From: Cheilinus undulatus
Lineage: Eukaryota > Chordata > Actinopteri > Labriformes > Labridae
DNA: 64,000 nucleotides
NCBI RefSeq assembly: GCF_018320785.1
Contig: NC_054872.1
Span: 39,792,551 to 39,856,550 of the forward strand
Reading direction: 5' to 3'
A program made the translations under genes and the position numbers. The first letter of the stretch is position 1. Each line of letters opens with the position of its first letter. Shown here in pieces: positions 62,872-64,000 of this stretch. The notes beneath the pieces were generated by a model. That model was not told the origin of the DNA, searched no databases, and was given only the letters and a program-made list of their open reading frames with translations.

Positions 62872-64000
62872 TAATAGTGTCTGTGAGAGCTCTATAAAGT
62901 TGTTTAAACACACATGAAGCCCTGTTTTCCCTGGGTTGTTGTGGTGCATTGTTTGAAAGTAGTGTACAGTTGTCCCTCTAGGTGGCAGTGAAGATGTGCA
63001 CGACTGCCACCCAGGGTGTCTTCAAAGATGAAAGGGCCCTAAGAGGTGGTTTTCCAGTGAAGTTCACACATTACTACGGTATACCTGATGTCCTTTAGTT
63101 TTTTTTCCTCATTCTTCAAACAATGTGAATCTGCTGCTGATCGGAGCTCACCATTATCCTGCAAAGTGCTTGATGCTGTATAGGAGCAGCACAGTAAATG
63201 ACAGCAGCATCCGCATATGAATAAAATTTTGCATTTGGAAAATTTTGACATATACTGTTGATATAAATAACAGCAGTCCCATGACTGAGCCTTGAGGCAG
63301 TCCATTTTTAACTTAAATATGTAGAAGTGAAGCCTTCAGTTTGTAAACTACAAGTGTGCTTTTTTCTAAAACCTGACTGATAATCAGATAAAATATAGTT
63401 GGTCATCAAAAATTCTTAAATTTGGTCACTCATGAGTGATCAAAGTATCTTGGCAAAGGCGGACAGTTCTGGTTCAAAGCTGTTTGAAAGAATGGGGTCT
63501 CCTGTAAACAGAGGCAGCATGAAGAAAGATTTCCAAACTTGTAGAATTAAATTTGAGATCAAAGACAGATCAAGTAGACATGTTAAAGGTTCAGCAATAA
63601 AATCAGCAGCAAGATTTAAAAAGACAAGGCTCTGAGTTATACTTGTTTATTTACAGAATTAGCATAAGAGGTACAATACAATAAAGCACAAGCTTCATGC
63701 ACTAATGTGGGCCATATTTCATTTTGTTTTCAGAATTTGCTGCAGTCCAATCAACCCTGTATAATCTGGCCCCCAGGCCATAGTTTGGACACCCCTGACA
63801 TAGAGGAGTGTAAAGTGTAGATAAGCAAGCAAGTAAATCCAGTGGAATAGAGTCAAAGAGAAAATTAAATAAAATGTTTAAGACTAACATGGACCTGTTT
63901 AGTGTATACTGGTGCAGCAGATGGTGCTACTGTGCAGCAGGTGGCATGAAGATTTTGACCAGTGGTTGATACAATGTAAGCAAGGAGTATCTTAGAGTCA
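62872..64000. other. Repeat-derived 3' region
   Basis: No gene was found. 62960-63010 matches the 3' flank of copy A. 63100-63640 resembles an old retroelement-derived repeat of fish, including GACTGAGCCTTGAGGCAGTC and AACCTGACTGATAATCAG, with no surviving ORF of note. Confidence 0.5.
63706..63800. mobile_element. Possible end of a hAT (Charlie-like) element
   Basis: GGCCATAGTTTGGACACCCC is a terminal motif common to many vertebrate hAT-derived repeats. The other end was not identified. Confidence 0.4.

Overview
This window is nuclear DNA from a bony fish, probably a spiny-rayed (percomorph) teleost. The evidence is AT-rich sequence with GT-AG introns, vertebrate gene families, tRNA-derived fish SINEs, hAT-like and mariner/Tc1 elements, and microsatellites. 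Nothing prokaryotic is present. All gene models were built by hand from splice signals, reading phase and protein similarity, and reading phase closes across every junction used.

Layout: (1) 1-5466 has no convincing gene; it holds a small fold-back element and probably the usf2 3' UTR. (2) 5467-30508, minus strand, is a complete 10-exon usf2 gene encoding a 305-residue bHLH-leucine-zipper factor. Its introns of up to 8.2 kb are full of mobile elements: a mariner remnant, nested MITEs, two opposed copies of an element with a tRNA-like core, and a 1.2-kb hAT-like insertion with a perfect target duplication. (3) 30509-33662 is the space between two head-to-head genes, with an E-box near usf2 and paired CCAAT boxes near etfb. 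(4) 33663-41085, plus strand, is etfb (six coding exons, 254 residues) plus a likely separate 3' UTR exon with a polyadenylation signal. (5) 42753-62853, plus strand, holds two tandem paralogous Ig/FN3 receptor genes of the VSIG10L type. Copy A (419 residues) has two Ig domains; copy B (704 residues) has five. (6) 62854-64000 is repeat-derived.

The genes have unrelated roles: usf2 is an E-box transcription factor, etfb a mitochondrial electron carrier, and the two receptors are cell-surface adhesion-type proteins. From memory, ETFB and VSIG10L are also neighbours on human 19q13.4, which supports the naming, while USF2 lies elsewhere on human chromosome 19. The most interesting feature is the tandem receptor pair: introns, promoters and 3' flanks still align by eye, and copy A lacks the three N-terminal Ig exons that copy B carries. 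I found no unknown enzyme or defence system.
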